DNA from: CAYRLW01 sp964425215
GTDB lineage: Bacteria; Spirochaetota; Spirochaetia; Treponematales; Breznakiellaceae
Assembly (NCBI GenBank): GCA_964425215.1
Contig: CAYRLW010000010.1
Location: 1-64,000, forward strand
DNA length: 64,000 nt
Direction of reading: 5' to 3'
A program made the position numbers and the translations under genes. Shown here in pieces: positions 33,822-43,395 of the stretch; position 1 is the first letter of the stretch; every line of letters begins with the position of its first letter. Under the pieces are notes generated by a model. The model did not search any database. It had not been told where the DNA came from and saw only the letters and a list, made by a program, of their open reading frames with translations.

Positions 33822-34373
33822 ATGCACTTTACGTTGGGCGATCTGGTGATGGATATCGCGCAGAACGCCGCCGAATCGGGGGCGACGATCGTCCACGTAA
33901 TCATAGAAGAAACGAAGAGGGAATTTGTATTTGAGGTTCGGGATAACGGTCGGGGGATGACCGAAGCGGAGCTGGAACGGGCGAAGGATCCCTTTCGGAA
34001 CGACGGCAAAAAACATCCCCATAGGCGGCTTGGGTTGGGGATACCCTTTCTGATCCAAACCGCCGACCAAAGCGGGGGTTCGTGGAGTATCGAATCCGCC
34101 CAGGGCATGGGAACCACGGTCCAAGCTCGGTTCGATCTTTTGAACGTGGATACCCCGCCGGTTGGGGATATTCCGGGGCTTTTTAGGACTATTCTACTGT
34201 TTCCGGGACCGGAGGAAACGGTCATACAACGGTCCTTCTCGGGGGATCGGGGTGATTTTTCCTATGGGCTTCGGAAGTCCGAGCTTGTATCCGTCCTGGG
34301 CGAGTTGGAATCGGCCCAGGCCCTGATACTGTTGGATCGATATATACGATCGATGGAAGAAGATAAGGAGTAA
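33822..34373 (+). CDS. Histidine-kinase-like ATPase in the hydrogenase operon
   Basis: A protein of 183 residues. It is a Bergerat-fold ATPase with LGDLVMDIAQNAAESGATIV (N-box), VRDNGRGMTEAELERAKDPF (G1/F) and LGLGIPFLIQTADQSGG (G2). The region after residue 120 lacks a known domain. There is no DHp or sensor domain, so it is not a standard kinase. The start is 3 bp after hydC and has no SD, suggesting coupled translation. Similar genes sit in hydABC clusters of Clostridia and Thermotogae, likely as a regulatory factor. Confidence 0.88.
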   Translation: MHFTLGDLVMDIAQNAAESGATIVHVIIEETKREFVFEVRDNGRGMTEAELERAKDPFRNDGKKHPHRRLGLGIPFLIQTADQSGGSWSIESAQGMGTTVQARFDLLNVDTPPVGDIPGLFRTILLFPGPEETVIQRSFSGDRGDFSYGLRKSELVSVLGELESAQALILLDRYIRSMEEDKE

Positions 34374-34377
34374 CGGT

Positions 34378-34776
34378 ATGGCGAAGATGACCCTAGAGGA
34401 TCTGAGGAAACTAAGGGATTCTAAAAAATCGGACCTGCGAAAACGGGAAACCGAAGGCAAGGATATTCAAGTGATCGTAGGCATGGGTACCTGCGGGATC
34501 GCCGCAGGGGCAAAGGATACCCTGGACGCCTTTCTTAAGGCGTTGGACGAAAAGAAATTGGTGGACCAGGTGTTGGTCCGCCAAACCGGCTGTATGGGCC
34601 TGTGCCATTCGGAGCCCACGGTAGAGGTGGCGGTACCGGGAATGCCGACGGTGATTTACGGGAATGTGAATCCCCAGGTGGTCAAGGATATCGTGGAAAA
34701 GCATCTCATTGGGCGGGAATTGCTGAACAAACTGATATTGGATCGGCCTGCCGCCGATATCATCAAAACCAAGTAA
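34378..34776 (+). CDS. [2Fe-2S] thioredoxin-like ferredoxin of the hydrogenase operon
   Basis: A protein of 132 residues with an N-terminal helical stretch and a thioredoxin-like ferredoxin (IVGMGTCGIAAGAKDTLDAF, then QTGCMGLCHSEPTVEVAV), a domain matching the N-terminus of the next protein. Cys residues in GTCGIA and GCMGLC are consistent with a [2Fe-2S] cluster. It is probably an electron carrier or extra subunit. GGAG lies 8 nt before the ATG. Confidence 0.88.
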   Translation: MAKMTLEDLRKLRDSKKSDLRKRETEGKDIQVIVGMGTCGIAAGAKDTLDAFLKALDEKKLVDQVLVRQTGCMGLCHSEPTVEVAVPGMPTVIYGNVNPQVVKDIVEKHLIGRELLNKLILDRPAADIIKTK

Positions 34777-34786
34777 GGGGGGAGTC

Positions 34787-36577
34787 ATGGCATTTAACCA
34801 CTACATCCTTGTCTGCGGCGGTACCGGTTGCGAATCGAATAAGAGCGATGAAATTTACCGAACCTTAATCGCGGAAGCGGAAAAACAGGGGGTAAAAGAT
34901 CAGGTTCAAATTGTAAAAACCGGGTGTTTCGGTTTTTGCGAAAAGGGACCTATCGTCAAGGTCCTTCCGGAAGATTCGTTCTACGTGGAAGTGAAGCCCC
35001 AGGACGCCCCGGAAATTATTTCCGAACAGATACTAAAGGGGCGGGAAGTTCCCCGGCTTCTGTATAAAAAAGAAGCGGCAGGCCAGAAAAAGCTGGCGGT
35101 GGAGGATATTGAATTCTACCAAAAACAGTTCCGGGTGGTACTGCGGAACTGCGGTGTCATCAACCCGGAAAGTATCGACGAATACATTGCCCGGGAAGGA
35201 TACGTGGCCTTGGAAAAGGCGCTGTTCGAGCTGTCGGTGGACCAGATAATCCAGGAGGTAAAAACCTCGGGGCTTCGGGGCCGCGGCGGCGCAGGGTTCC
35301 CCACCTGGCTAAAGTGGGATATCGCCCGTAAGGCTCCGGGGGACGTAAAATACATGGTGTGTAACGCCGACGAAGGGGACCCGGGGGCGTATATGGACCG
35401 ATCCACGATCGAAGGGGATCCCCACTCGATTATCGAAGCCATGACGATTGCCGGTAAAGTAATCGGGGCGCACCAGGGGTACGTGTACATCCGGGCCGAA
35501 TATCCCCTGGCTATAGAGCGGCTTCGGGTGGCCTTGAAGCAGGCCCACGACTACGGCCTGCTGGGAAAAAATATTCTTAATTCGGGCTTCGATTTTGATA
35601 TCGAGATCCGACTCGGCGCGGGAGCTTTTGTTTGCGGCGAGGAAACCGCCCTGATCCAGTCCCTGGAAGGGAAGCGGGGGATGCCCGTTCCCAAGCCCCC
35701 GTTCCCGGCCCAATCCGGTCTGTGGGGCAAGCCTACGGTTATCAACAACGTGGAAACCCTGGCCAATATCCCCGTGATTTTGACCAAGGGAGGCGCATGG
35801 CTCGCGGCCATCGGCACGGAAAAATCTAAGGGCACCAAGGTTTTCGCTCTTACGGGAAAAATAAATAATTCCGGGCTCGTGGAAGTTCCCATGGGTACTA
35901 CCCTGCGGGAGATTATCTTTGACATCGGCGGTGGAATCAAGAATGGCAAGAAGTTCAAGGGTGTGCAGACCGGCGGACCTTCCGGGGGAATCCTGACGGA
36001 AAAGAACCTGGATACGCCCATCGATTACGAAAGCCTTACCGCCCTGGGCTCCATGATGGGATCCGGCGGGATGATCGTCATGGACGAGGACGACTGCGTG
36101 GTGGACGTTTCCCGGTTCTACATGGAATTCTGCGTGGACGAATCCTGCGGAAAGTGCGCCCCCTGCCGTATCGGTACAACCCAGATAAAGGGTCTTTTGG
36201 AAAAAATAGCCAACGGAAAGGGTGAAATGTCCGACCTGGACAAGATTGAGGAAATTGGCAAGGCGATGACCAAGGCCTCCCTCTGTATGTTGGGCGGGTC
36301 CGCGGCGAACCCCAGTCTTTCCACGATCCGCAATTTTAGGGACGAGTACATTGAACATATCGTGGATAAAAAATGCCGAGCCGGGAAGTGTAAAAACCTG
36401 GTCCGCTTTGAAATCGATCCGGATAAGTGTATCGGCTGTGGCCTCTGCGCCCGCCGTTGTCCCGTAAACTGCATCAGCGGCGAAAAACGGAAACCCCATG
36501 TGATCAACCAGGACGCCTGCATCAAGTGCGGTGAATGCTTTAACGTTTGTAAATTCGGTGCCGTCCTTAAAAAATAG
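34787..36577 (+). CDS. hydB: Bifurcating hydrogenase subunit HydB (NuoF-like)
   Basis: A protein of 596 residues in three parts. Residues 1-115 are a thioredoxin-like [2Fe-2S] domain (VCGGTGCESNKS, KTGCFGFCEKGP). The central NuoF part binds FMN and NAD (SGLRGRGGAGFPTWLKWD, CNADEGDPGAYMDR) with a [4Fe-4S] site in ESCGKCAPCRIGT. The C-terminus carries two [4Fe-4S] motifs (CIGCGLCARRCPVNC and CIKCGECFNVC). It couples NADH, ferredoxin and hydrogenase in electron bifurcation. It is standard in length and motifs. Confidence 0.96.
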   Translation: MAFNHYILVCGGTGCESNKSDEIYRTLIAEAEKQGVKDQVQIVKTGCFGFCEKGPIVKVLPEDSFYVEVKPQDAPEIISEQILKGREVPRLLYKKEAAGQKKLAVEDIEFYQKQFRVVLRNCGVINPESIDEYIAREGYVALEKALFELSVDQIIQEVKTSGLRGRGGAGFPTWLKWDIARKAPGDVKYMVCNADEGDPGAYMDRSTIEGDPHSIIEAMTIAGKVIGAHQGYVYIRAEYPLAIERLRVALKQAHDYGLLGKNILNSGFDFDIEIRLGAGAFVCGEETALIQSLEGKRGMPVPKPPFPAQSGLWGKPTVINNVETLANIPVILTKGGAWLAAIGTEKSKGTKVFALTGKINNSGLVEVPMGTTLREIIFDIGGGIKNGKKFKGVQTGGPSGGILTEKNLDTPIDYESLTALGSMMGSGGMIVMDEDDCVVDVSRFYMEFCVDESCGKCAPCRIGTTQIKGLLEKIANGKGEMSDLDKIEEIGKAMTKASLCMLGGSAANPSLSTIRNFRDEYIEHIVDKKCRAGKCKNLVRFEIDPDKCIGCGLCARRCPVNCISGEKRKPHVINQDACIKCGECFNVCKFGAVLKK

Positions 36578-36600
36578 GGCGAAGATAAGGAGTAACAACG

Positions 36601-38346
36601 ATGATTAACCTAAAGATAAACGGTATGCCGGTACAGGTAGAAGAGGGTACTTCTATCCTGAACGCGACAAAAAAGGTAAACATCAAGATTCCGACCCTGT
36701 GCTACAATCCGGATCTTCCCCCCTGGGCGGCCTGCGGTATCTGTATCGTCCGCATGGAGGGGACTCCCAAAATGGTCCGGGCTTGTACGACCCCCGTGGC
36801 GGAGGGCATGAGCGTTATCACCCACGACCCGGAAATTATCCAGGTTCGGCGGACGGTGGTGGAGCTTATCCTTTCGAACCATCCTAACGATTGTTTACAG
36901 TGTCCCCGGAACGGGAACTGCGAGCTCCAGCGGTTGGCCGCCGAGTTCGGCATCCGGGAAGTACCCTTCCCCAATATTACCAAGGACCTGCCCATCGACG
37001 ATTCCAACCCCTCCATCATCCTGAATCCGGAAAAATGTGTCCGGTGCGGCCGCTGTGTTAAGGTTTGCCAGGATATGCAGAACGTGTGGGCCATCGAATT
37101 CCTGGGCCGGGGCATCAACGGCCGGATCGCATCGGCGGCGGACGTCCCCCTGGGCGATAGCCCCTGTATCAAGTGCGGCCAGTGCGCCGCCCACTGCCCC
37201 GTGGGGGCCATCTACGAACGGGACGATACCCGTAAAGTTTGGGCCGCCCTGCAGAACAAGGATATCCACCCGGTGGTGCAGATAGCCCCGTCGGTCCGGG
37301 TCGCCTTGGGCGAGGAGTTTGGCCTGGAACCCGGGACTATCATTACCAAAAAGATCTACGCCGCCCTCCGCCGATTAGGGTTTAAGACCGTATTCGATAC
37401 GAACTTCTCGGCGGACCTGACCATCATCGAAGAGGGCACCGAGTTGGTCAAACGGCTGACGGAAGGGAAGGGAGAAATCCCGATGATTACCAGCTGTTGC
37501 CCCGCCTGGGTCGATTATCTGGAAAAGTACTATTCCGATATGATCCCCAACTTCTCCACCGCCAAGAGCCCCCAGCAGATGATGGGCGCCATGATCAAAA
37601 CCTACTGGGCCCAAAAGGCGTCGGTGGATCCCGCCAAGGTGTTTTCCGTTTCCATCATGCCCTGTACGGCTAAAAAATGGGAAACCCAGCGGAACGACGA
37701 TATGAAGTCCTCGGGCTTCCAGGATGTGGACGTGTCCATCACCACCCGGGAATTGGCCCGGATGATCAAGCAGGCGGGGATCGATATCCTGAACCTGCCG
37801 GACGAGGATGCCGATTCTCCCTTAGGCCCCTACACCGGAGCGGGAACCATTTTTGGCGCCACCGGCGGGGTTATGGAAGCGGCCGTGCGGACCGCCTACC
37901 ACCTGGTTACCAAAAAGGAAATGGGGGACGTTAACTTCCTGCCCGCCCGGGGACTAAAGGGGGTCAAGGAAGCGGAAGTGGACATGGGGGGCACCAAAAT
38001 CCGGATCGCCGTGGCCCATCAGATGGGGAATATCGCCGCGGTACTGGATAAAGTCCGGGAAGCCAAGGCCGCGGGCAAGGAAACGCCCTATCATTTTATA
38101 GAGGTTATGGCGTGCCGGGGCGGCTGTATAGCCGGGGGCGGTCAGCCCTACGGTTGTACCGACGAAGTACGGGAAAAGCGCATCGCGGGTATTTATAAGG
38201 ACGATGAAAAATCTCCTTACCGCTGTTCCCACCAGAATCCCTTTATCAAACAGGTGTACGACGAGTTCCTGGGGGAACCCAACGGCCACAAGGCCCACGA
38301 ACTGCTCCACACCCATTACGAAGCCCGACCGTTGTATTTAAAGTAA
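36601..38346 (+). CDS. hydA: [FeFe] hydrogenase catalytic subunit
   Basis: A protein of 581 residues. It has an N-terminal [2Fe-2S] plant-type domain (CYNPDLPPWAACGIC), a His-Cys cluster segment (HPNDCLQCPRNGNCELQ), two [4Fe-4S] motifs (CVRCGRCVKVC and CIKCGQCAAHC), then the H-cluster domain. Signatures are TSCCPAW (297-303), MPCTAKKWE (353) and EVMACRGGCIAGGGQP (501-516). In this set L1 has Ala where many have Gly. It makes or oxidises H2 with HydB and HydC. It is the last gene before a strong terminator. Confidence 0.97.
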   Translation: MINLKINGMPVQVEEGTSILNATKKVNIKIPTLCYNPDLPPWAACGICIVRMEGTPKMVRACTTPVAEGMSVITHDPEIIQVRRTVVELILSNHPNDCLQCPRNGNCELQRLAAEFGIREVPFPNITKDLPIDDSNPSIILNPEKCVRCGRCVKVCQDMQNVWAIEFLGRGINGRIASAADVPLGDSPCIKCGQCAAHCPVGAIYERDDTRKVWAALQNKDIHPVVQIAPSVRVALGEEFGLEPGTIITKKIYAALRRLGFKTVFDTNFSADLTIIEEGTELVKRLTEGKGEIPMITSCCPAWVDYLEKYYSDMIPNFSTAKSPQQMMGAMIKTYWAQKASVDPAKVFSVSIMPCTAKKWETQRNDDMKSSGFQDVDVSITTRELARMIKQAGIDILNLPDEDADSPLGPYTGAGTIFGATGGVMEAAVRTAYHLVTKKEMGDVNFLPARGLKGVKEAEVDMGGTKIRIAVAHQMGNIAAVLDKVREAKAAGKETPYHFIEVMACRGGCIAGGGQPYGCTDEVREKRIAGIYKDDEKSPYRCSHQNPFIKQVYDEFLGEPNGHKAHELLHTHYEARPLYLK

Positions 38347-38378
38347 AAAAACGCTTTCATAGACCAATAGCCCTTTAG

Positions 38379-38420
38379 ACCCCCTCGGTGGAGCTAACGC
38401 TTCACCGAGGGGGTTTTTTA
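38379..38420 (+). terminator. Terminator of the hydrogenase operon
   Basis: Stem ACCCCCTCGGTG with its complement CACCGAGGGGGT, a 12-base loop and TTTTTT, 33 bp after the hydA stop. Confidence 0.92.
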
Positions 38421-38505
38421 AACCCCTGGTAAGAAGCCGTGCCCCGCTTGGGGTCGATTTACGGAACGTAAAAGATCGATTAAGGGAGAAAACCGCTTAT
38501 CAATA

Positions 38506-38617
38506 GAGGCTTTTTCAAAACTCAAGGAATTTTGAAAAAGCTACCTTAGATGTACATGCACTATTTTAGCTATTCTATATCGTATAAATATTTGTATTGT
38601 AAAAATACTGCAAGAGG
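38506..38617 (-). mobile_element. MITE-like element, truncated inverted copy
   Basis: About 112 bp on the minus strand. It has the right hairpin and the GCAGTATTTTT centre but lacks the left hairpin, keeping only CCTC. Its AATA flank has no match on the truncated side. Confidence 0.75.
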
Positions 38618-38644
38618 CTCGATAATGACCCTAAAAAATCTCCA

Positions 38645-38705
38645 TTGACAAAGCTCTTTGTATATCCTAGCCTGTAGTACATGTCTAGCGATGATGGTAG
38701 TACAT
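38645..38705 (+). promoter_or_regulatory. Candidate promoter and operator of the GntR-lacZ operon
   Basis: TTGACA (38645-38650), 17-bp spacer, TAGCCT (38668-38673). GTAGTACAT occurs twice (38674-38682 and 38697-38705), overlapping the start codon of the regulator; this would suit autoregulation. Confidence 0.45.
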
Positions 38706-39760
38706 CTAAGGCCGACTCGATATACCGCTGGCTTCTGCGGGAGTTTCAAAGCGGCAGGATTGCTCCGGGAGAACGGCTTCCTTCGGAAAACGAGCTGGGG
38801 CGGTTGTTCGCCGTTTCTAGGCCCCAGGTTCGGTTGGCCCTGGCTAGACTTGCCCACGAGGGGAAAATTGTGGTGCTCCGGGGGAAGGGGAGTTTCCGCG
38901 CGGAGGCTGGCGGGCCCGTGTCCCGGGATATCGCTGTGGTTTTGCCGCATCTGGAGGGGTACATCTATAGCGAGTTGGTCGTTTCTGCGGGGGCGGCCCT
39001 GCGGGAACGGGGCTACCAGGCGCTGTTTGACTGTTCCGACGGGAAACCGGAGGTGGAAACCCAAATCCTTAAGCGGCTTGCGGGGCGGCCTTTGGCGGGA
39101 ATTATCATTTCTCCCATTCTTTCAAAACCGGGGGGGGAATCGTACAGCGTGGACCTCCTGCGAAGGGTGCGGGAACGGGGGGTGTACGTGGTCGTTTTGG
39201 ACAATCCCCTGGGGGAGGGGGAGTTTTCTTGTATAAAAATTGACGACTACCAGGCGGGTAAGCGGGCCGCCCGTTTTCTTCTGGAGCGGGGGCACCGGCG
39301 GATAGGGGTCTGTTGGTGGAATTCCCACGCGCCCTTTTACGAACGGGCCCGGGGCTTTTTGGACGGCGCAGGATCCGTTCAAGTGCAGGATTACGGTTTG
39401 GGGCCCGAGGCGGGGGGCGAGGGGGGGCGGAGCCTTCTGCGGTCAACCCTTTCCGGCCCCGATAGGCCCACGGCGCTCTTTTGCGCCAACGATAAGGTCG
39501 CCCTTTTGGTTCGTCAGGAAGCCCAAGCCCTGGGTATTGGGGTACCCGCCGACCTTTCGCTTATCGGCTTTGACGACTCTCCCCTGGTCCGGCTTCCGGA
39601 AGTATCCCTGTCGTCCTTTGCCTACCCTTCCCGGTTGATGGGCCGTCGGGCCGTGGAGCTGATCGTCGAGGCTTCCGGCTCGGATACCCCCGTGGAGGCC
39701 CTTACGCTGGTGATAGAACCGACCCTGGTGGATAGGGGTTCGGTTAGAACGATACTATAA
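38681..39760 (+). CDS. GntR-type DNA-binding / LacI-type sensor hybrid regulator
   Basis: A protein of 359 residues. The first 75 residues form a GntR winged helix (SIYRWLLREFQSGRIAPGER, LPSENELGRLFAVSRPQVRL). The remainder is a periplasmic-binding-type LacI sensor (DIAVVLPHLEGYIYSELV, RHRRIGV-like RGHRRIGVCWW, LSLIGFDDSPLVRLP). AraR has the same layout. It precedes lacZ by 21 bp and likely regulates galactoside use. The start is nearly at the predicted transcription start, with no SD. Confidence 0.92.
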   Translation: MSSDDGSTSKADSIYRWLLREFQSGRIAPGERLPSENELGRLFAVSRPQVRLALARLAHEGKIVVLRGKGSFRAEAGGPVSRDIAVVLPHLEGYIYSELVVSAGAALRERGYQALFDCSDGKPEVETQILKRLAGRPLAGIIISPILSKPGGESYSVDLLRRVRERGVYVVVLDNPLGEGEFSCIKIDDYQAGKRAARFLLERGHRRIGVCWWNSHAPFYERARGFLDGAGSVQVQDYGLGPEAGGEGGRSLLRSTLSGPDRPTALFCANDKVALLVRQEAQALGIGVPADLSLIGFDDSPLVRLPEVSLSSFAYPSRLMGRRAVELIVEASGSDTPVEALTLVIEPTLVDRGSVRTIL

Positions 39761-39781
39761 ACCGTACAATAGGAGAAATTT

Positions 39782-42700
39782 ATGCGGGACATACGATACA
39801 GCGGAAAACCTTGGGAAACCCCGGAGCTGACCAGCCGAAACCGATTGGCCATGCACAGTCCCCTGTTTCCCTTTCCCAGCGCGGAAGCGGCTTTGCGTGA
39901 CGCGGTCGCCGGACCCCGGGGGCGTGTAAACAATCCGGGGGGGATCCCGTCGAACAATCCCTGGGTGATCTCTTTGGACGGCTCCTGGGACTTCTATTTG
40001 GCCCCGAATCCTGAGACCCTACCCGAAGGGTGGACCCTCGACTCTGGGGAGATCGGAGGGAAAGATTCGGATCATTGGGCTACTATTCAGGTGCCCACGT
40101 CCTGGTCCCTCCAGGGTTTTGATAAGCCCCACTATACCAACGTGATCATGCCCTTTGGAAACGTTCCCCCCGCCGCGCCGGCCCAAAACCCCACGGGCTT
40201 GTACCGGCGAACCGTGGAACTCCCGACCCCATGGGTGGGCAAGCGGGTGGTTCTGCGGATTGGGAGCGCCGAAAGTTTTGTGTCGGTTTTTGTGAACGGC
40301 CAGGAGCTGGGCTTCTCCAAGGATTCCCACCTCCCCGCGGAGTTTGATATCAGCTCGGCCCTGCGGCCGGGAAAAAACGTGGTGGCCCTGATGGTGGTCC
40401 GGTATTCCGATTCCAGCTATATCGAGGACCAGGACCAGTGGTGGCTTGGGGGTTTGCACCGAAGCGTGACCCTGTACCGGACCGATTGGGCGTATATCGC
40501 CGACGTGGACGCCCGGCCGGTCCTGCCGGTGCCCGGAGAAGCCGGTGGGAGCGTCCAGGTGAATATCCAGGGAGGCTTTGCCTTTGATCCGATCCAGGGG
40601 ATCCTGACCCAGCGGGGCCTTTCCACGGAATACGGAGCTTCCGCCAAAGCGCCGGCAGAGTTTATTGAAGATGGAAAACCCTTTATGGTGCGCCTACGGC
40701 TCTACGAGCCGGATCGGTTTGAACTTCCAATCTCTACGGAGGATTTGAACCTACCGGTGGTCTACCGGGAAGGAAGCTGGACTGCCAGAGGGAGTATCCC
40801 GGTGTCGAATCCCCGGTTGTGGAGCTCCGAAACTCCCCATCTGTACACCCTGGTGGTTACCCTTTTGGACAACCAGGGCCGGGAAATAGAAAGCCAAGCC
40901 TGCCGTCTGGGGTTCCGTTCGGTGGAGGTCCGGGATCGGAAATTATTGATCAACGGAAAGCGGGTGCTGATAAAAGGGGCCAACCGGCACGAACACGAAG
41001 AGCGAACCGGGAAGTTCCTGTCCTTGGAGATGATGATCCGGGACCTGGAACTTCTTAAACAGCATAATTTTAACGCGGTTCGGACCTCCCACTATCCCAA
41101 CGATGAACGGTGGTACGACCTCTGCGACGAGTACGGGATCTACCTGATCGACGAGGCGAATATAGAAAGCCACGGGTACTACGATCAGCTGTGCCGGGAG
41201 CCCCGGTATTTGCAGGCCTTTGTGGACCGGGTTTCCCGGATGGCCCTACGGGATAAGAACCATCCTTCCATTATCATCTGGTCCTTGGGAAACGAGTCGG
41301 GGTACGGTCCCAACCACGATGCCGCCGCTTCGTGGCTCCGAGCCTTTGACCCCACGAGGCCCCTCCACTACGAAGGGGCGTGCCGGCCCGAATGGTCCCA
41401 GGGTCCCCATCCCTTGGATACCCAGGGCCGGGGAAAACGGGTGACCGATATCGTAACCACCATGTACCCCACGGTGTCCTTTTTGGAAGAGTGGGACCGG
41501 ACGACGGAGGACGATCGTCCCTTTATTATGTGCGAATTTTCCCACGCCATGGGAAACTCCAACGGGAGTCTTTCCGATTATTGGGCCCTGGTGGAATCGG
41601 GGCGGGCCCTCCAGGGGGGCTTTATTTGGGAATGGATGGACCACGGCATTTTGGTGGGCCCCGGGGGAGCGGATACCCCCCGGTGTACCGTAGCGCCGGG
41701 AGCCAACGCCTCGGATCGGGTCGCGGGGGGACATTCCAAGCCCTGGCGCTACGGCGGCGATTTTGGGGATACTCCGTCGGATATGGACTTTATAGCCGAT
41801 GGGTTACTGTTTCCAGACCGGACGCCGAAACCCGTGATGGCCGAATGCGCCTTCCTGTTCCGGCCCATCCGGGCGTATCAGGCCCTACCCGCGGTGTACC
41901 ATACCCGAAGGGCTCGGGACGCCGGTTCCCCTACCGACGGGGAAGAACCCCGGTTTGGTAAAATTTACGTGGAAAACCGCTTTGACTTTATCCATACGGC
42001 GGGGATTGAATGCGCCTGGTCGGTGGTGTCGGGGGATACAAGTTTGGCCGAGACGGGGGGCGTGGTCGCCCGGGGGGTAGTCCCCCTGCCGATCATAGCC
42101 AGCGGAGAGATCCGGAGCCTGGAATTGGGGATCCCCGAGTCGGGACCGGTGGGGGAGGCGGTTCGCCGGGCCATGGCCCAGGGGGAGACGGTTTTAGACC
42201 TGGAATTCCGGTATACGTCTGCCCACCTATGGGCCAGCGCGGGGCAGACGGTGGCCCGGGAACAGGTACCCCTTTCGCCGGCCCCCAACCTCGCTATGGT
42301 CCCTGGACGGGAAGGGCTGGGCTCCCCTCTGGAGACGGCCTCGAGGACTTCCGGCAATTCTGGAAAAAGCGGAAACAACGGGTACGGCGGGCACAACGGA
42401 CCTATCCAGTTCCAGTTTAACGACCAGGGATTTTTGGCGTCCTTACGACCAGCGGGAGGCCAGGAACTCCTGCGGGAACCCCTGGTACCCCACCTGTTCC
42501 GCGCCCCCACCCAGAACGACGGGTTAAAGAACTTTATGGCCCTCCGGGGGGTGCCGGAGTTCGCCTTCTACTATACCAACAAGGCCATGTACGGGTGGCT
42601 GGACGCGGGCTTGATGGATTTGGAATTTGAACTGATCCGCCGGGATGGCCTGTCTTTTACCCATCGGATGCGGACCGCCAAGGGCGTTCCTGCGGGACTC

Positions 42701-43255
42701 TTTTTCCAGAGATGGAACGTGGAAAACGACGGGACCGTGGGGGCTTCCTTTGTGTTTGACCTGGAACCGGGGCTTCCCGAGTTGCCCCGGGTGGGCCTGG
42801 TCTGCCGGGTCGCGGAGGACGTGGACACGGTAACCTGGTTCGGCCTGGGTCCCCACGAGGCCTACTCGGACCGCCGCGCGGGGGCCCGGCTTGGCCAATG
42901 GACCGCCCAGGTGGCGGATCTGAGTACCCCCTATATCATGCCCCAGGAGAATGGAAACCGTCATCAAGTCCGTTGGCTTGACCTAAAGGCCATCGGGGCG
43001 TCAAAATTGGCTATCTCGGGCCTGGAGCCCTTTGATTTTTCCCTGGGTCCCTATACGGACCGCCAACTTTGGGAGGGCCGCCACTGGGACGCCCTGCCGG
43101 AGTTTGGGGAGGAAGGGAAAAAGGGATGGGTCCTCTGTTTGGACGCGGCCCAGCGGGGTGTGGGAACCGCCACCTGCGGTCCCGATACGCTGGAGCGGTA
43201 CCGCCTGCGGAGCGGGGTCTACCGGATGGACCTGCGGTTTGGACGGGGATGGTAA
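39782..43255 (+). CDS. lacZ: Beta-galactosidase, GH2 (LacZ type)
   Basis: A protein of 1157 residues with the full LacZ domain order: jelly roll, immunoglobulin-like domains, TIM barrel and C-terminal beta-sandwich. The acid/base Glu505 is in WSLGNESGYG and the nucleophile Glu585 in FIMCEFSHAMGNSNG. GANRHEHEER is the metal-binding region. It hydrolyses beta-galactosides such as lactose. There is no signal peptide, so it is cytosolic. A Gly, Asn and Ser-rich insertion near residue 860 (around bases 42350-42400) may be a linker. AGGAG lies 8 nt before the ATG. Confidence 0.97.
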   Translation: MRDIRYSGKPWETPELTSRNRLAMHSPLFPFPSAEAALRDAVAGPRGRVNNPGGIPSNNPWVISLDGSWDFYLAPNPETLPEGWTLDSGEIGGKDSDHWATIQVPTSWSLQGFDKPHYTNVIMPFGNVPPAAPAQNPTGLYRRTVELPTPWVGKRVVLRIGSAESFVSVFVNGQELGFSKDSHLPAEFDISSALRPGKNVVALMVVRYSDSSYIEDQDQWWLGGLHRSVTLYRTDWAYIADVDARPVLPVPGEAGGSVQVNIQGGFAFDPIQGILTQRGLSTEYGASAKAPAEFIEDGKPFMVRLRLYEPDRFELPISTEDLNLPVVYREGSWTARGSIPVSNPRLWSSETPHLYTLVVTLLDNQGREIESQACRLGFRSVEVRDRKLLINGKRVLIKGANRHEHEERTGKFLSLEMMIRDLELLKQHNFNAVRTSHYPNDERWYDLCDEYGIYLIDEANIESHGYYDQLCREPRYLQAFVDRVSRMALRDKNHPSIIIWSLGNESGYGPNHDAAASWLRAFDPTRPLHYEGACRPEWSQGPHPLDTQGRGKRVTDIVTTMYPTVSFLEEWDRTTEDDRPFIMCEFSHAMGNSNGSLSDYWALVESGRALQGGFIWEWMDHGILVGPGGADTPRCTVAPGANASDRVAGGHSKPWRYGGDFGDTPSDMDFIADGLLFPDRTPKPVMAECAFLFRPIRAYQALPAVYHTRRARDAGSPTDGEEPRFGKIYVENRFDFIHTAGIECAWSVVSGDTSLAETGGVVARGVVPLPIIASGEIRSLELGIPESGPVGEAVRRAMAQGETVLDLEFRYTSAHLWASAGQTVAREQVPLSPAPNLAMVPGREGLGSPLETASRTSGNSGKSGNNGYGGHNGPIQFQFNDQGFLASLRPAGGQELLREPLVPHLFRAPTQNDGLKNFMALRGVPEFAFYYTNKAMYGWLDAGLMDLEFELIRRDGLSFTHRMRTAKGVPAGLFFQRWNVENDGTVGASFVFDLEPGLPELPRVGLVCRVAEDVDTVTWFGLGPHEAYSDRRAGARLGQWTAQVADLSTPYIMPQENGNRHQVRWLDLKAIGASKLAISGLEPFDFSLGPYTDRQLWEGRHWDALPEFGEEGKKGWVLCLDAAQRGVGTATCGPDTLERYRLRSGVYRMDLRFGRGW

Positions 43256-43268
43256 ACTCGATATAGAT

Positions 43269-43373
43269 TAAGCCCACTCTAAAAACCAATTGTGTTAGAG
43301 TGGGCTTACGTAATTCTTTACAGAAATTACGGTTTTATCGGAACGCATCCAAAAACTGAGGTTTTTGGATGCG
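43269..43373 (+). terminator. Three consecutive hairpins after lacZ
   Basis: A 14-bp stem (43269-43308), a 7-bp stem with GTTTTATC after it (43309-43331) and a 13-bp stem with loop TGAG (43344-43373) in 105 bp. The second suits termination. The third ends 22 bp before the next start. Confidence 0.65.
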
Positions 43374-43395
43374 ACCCATGATGAGGAGGGAATCT

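Noticed and set aside
35309..36598. A 429-codon minus-strand frame opposite hydB
   Set aside because: Shadow frame of a well supported hydrogenase subunit, caused by codon bias.
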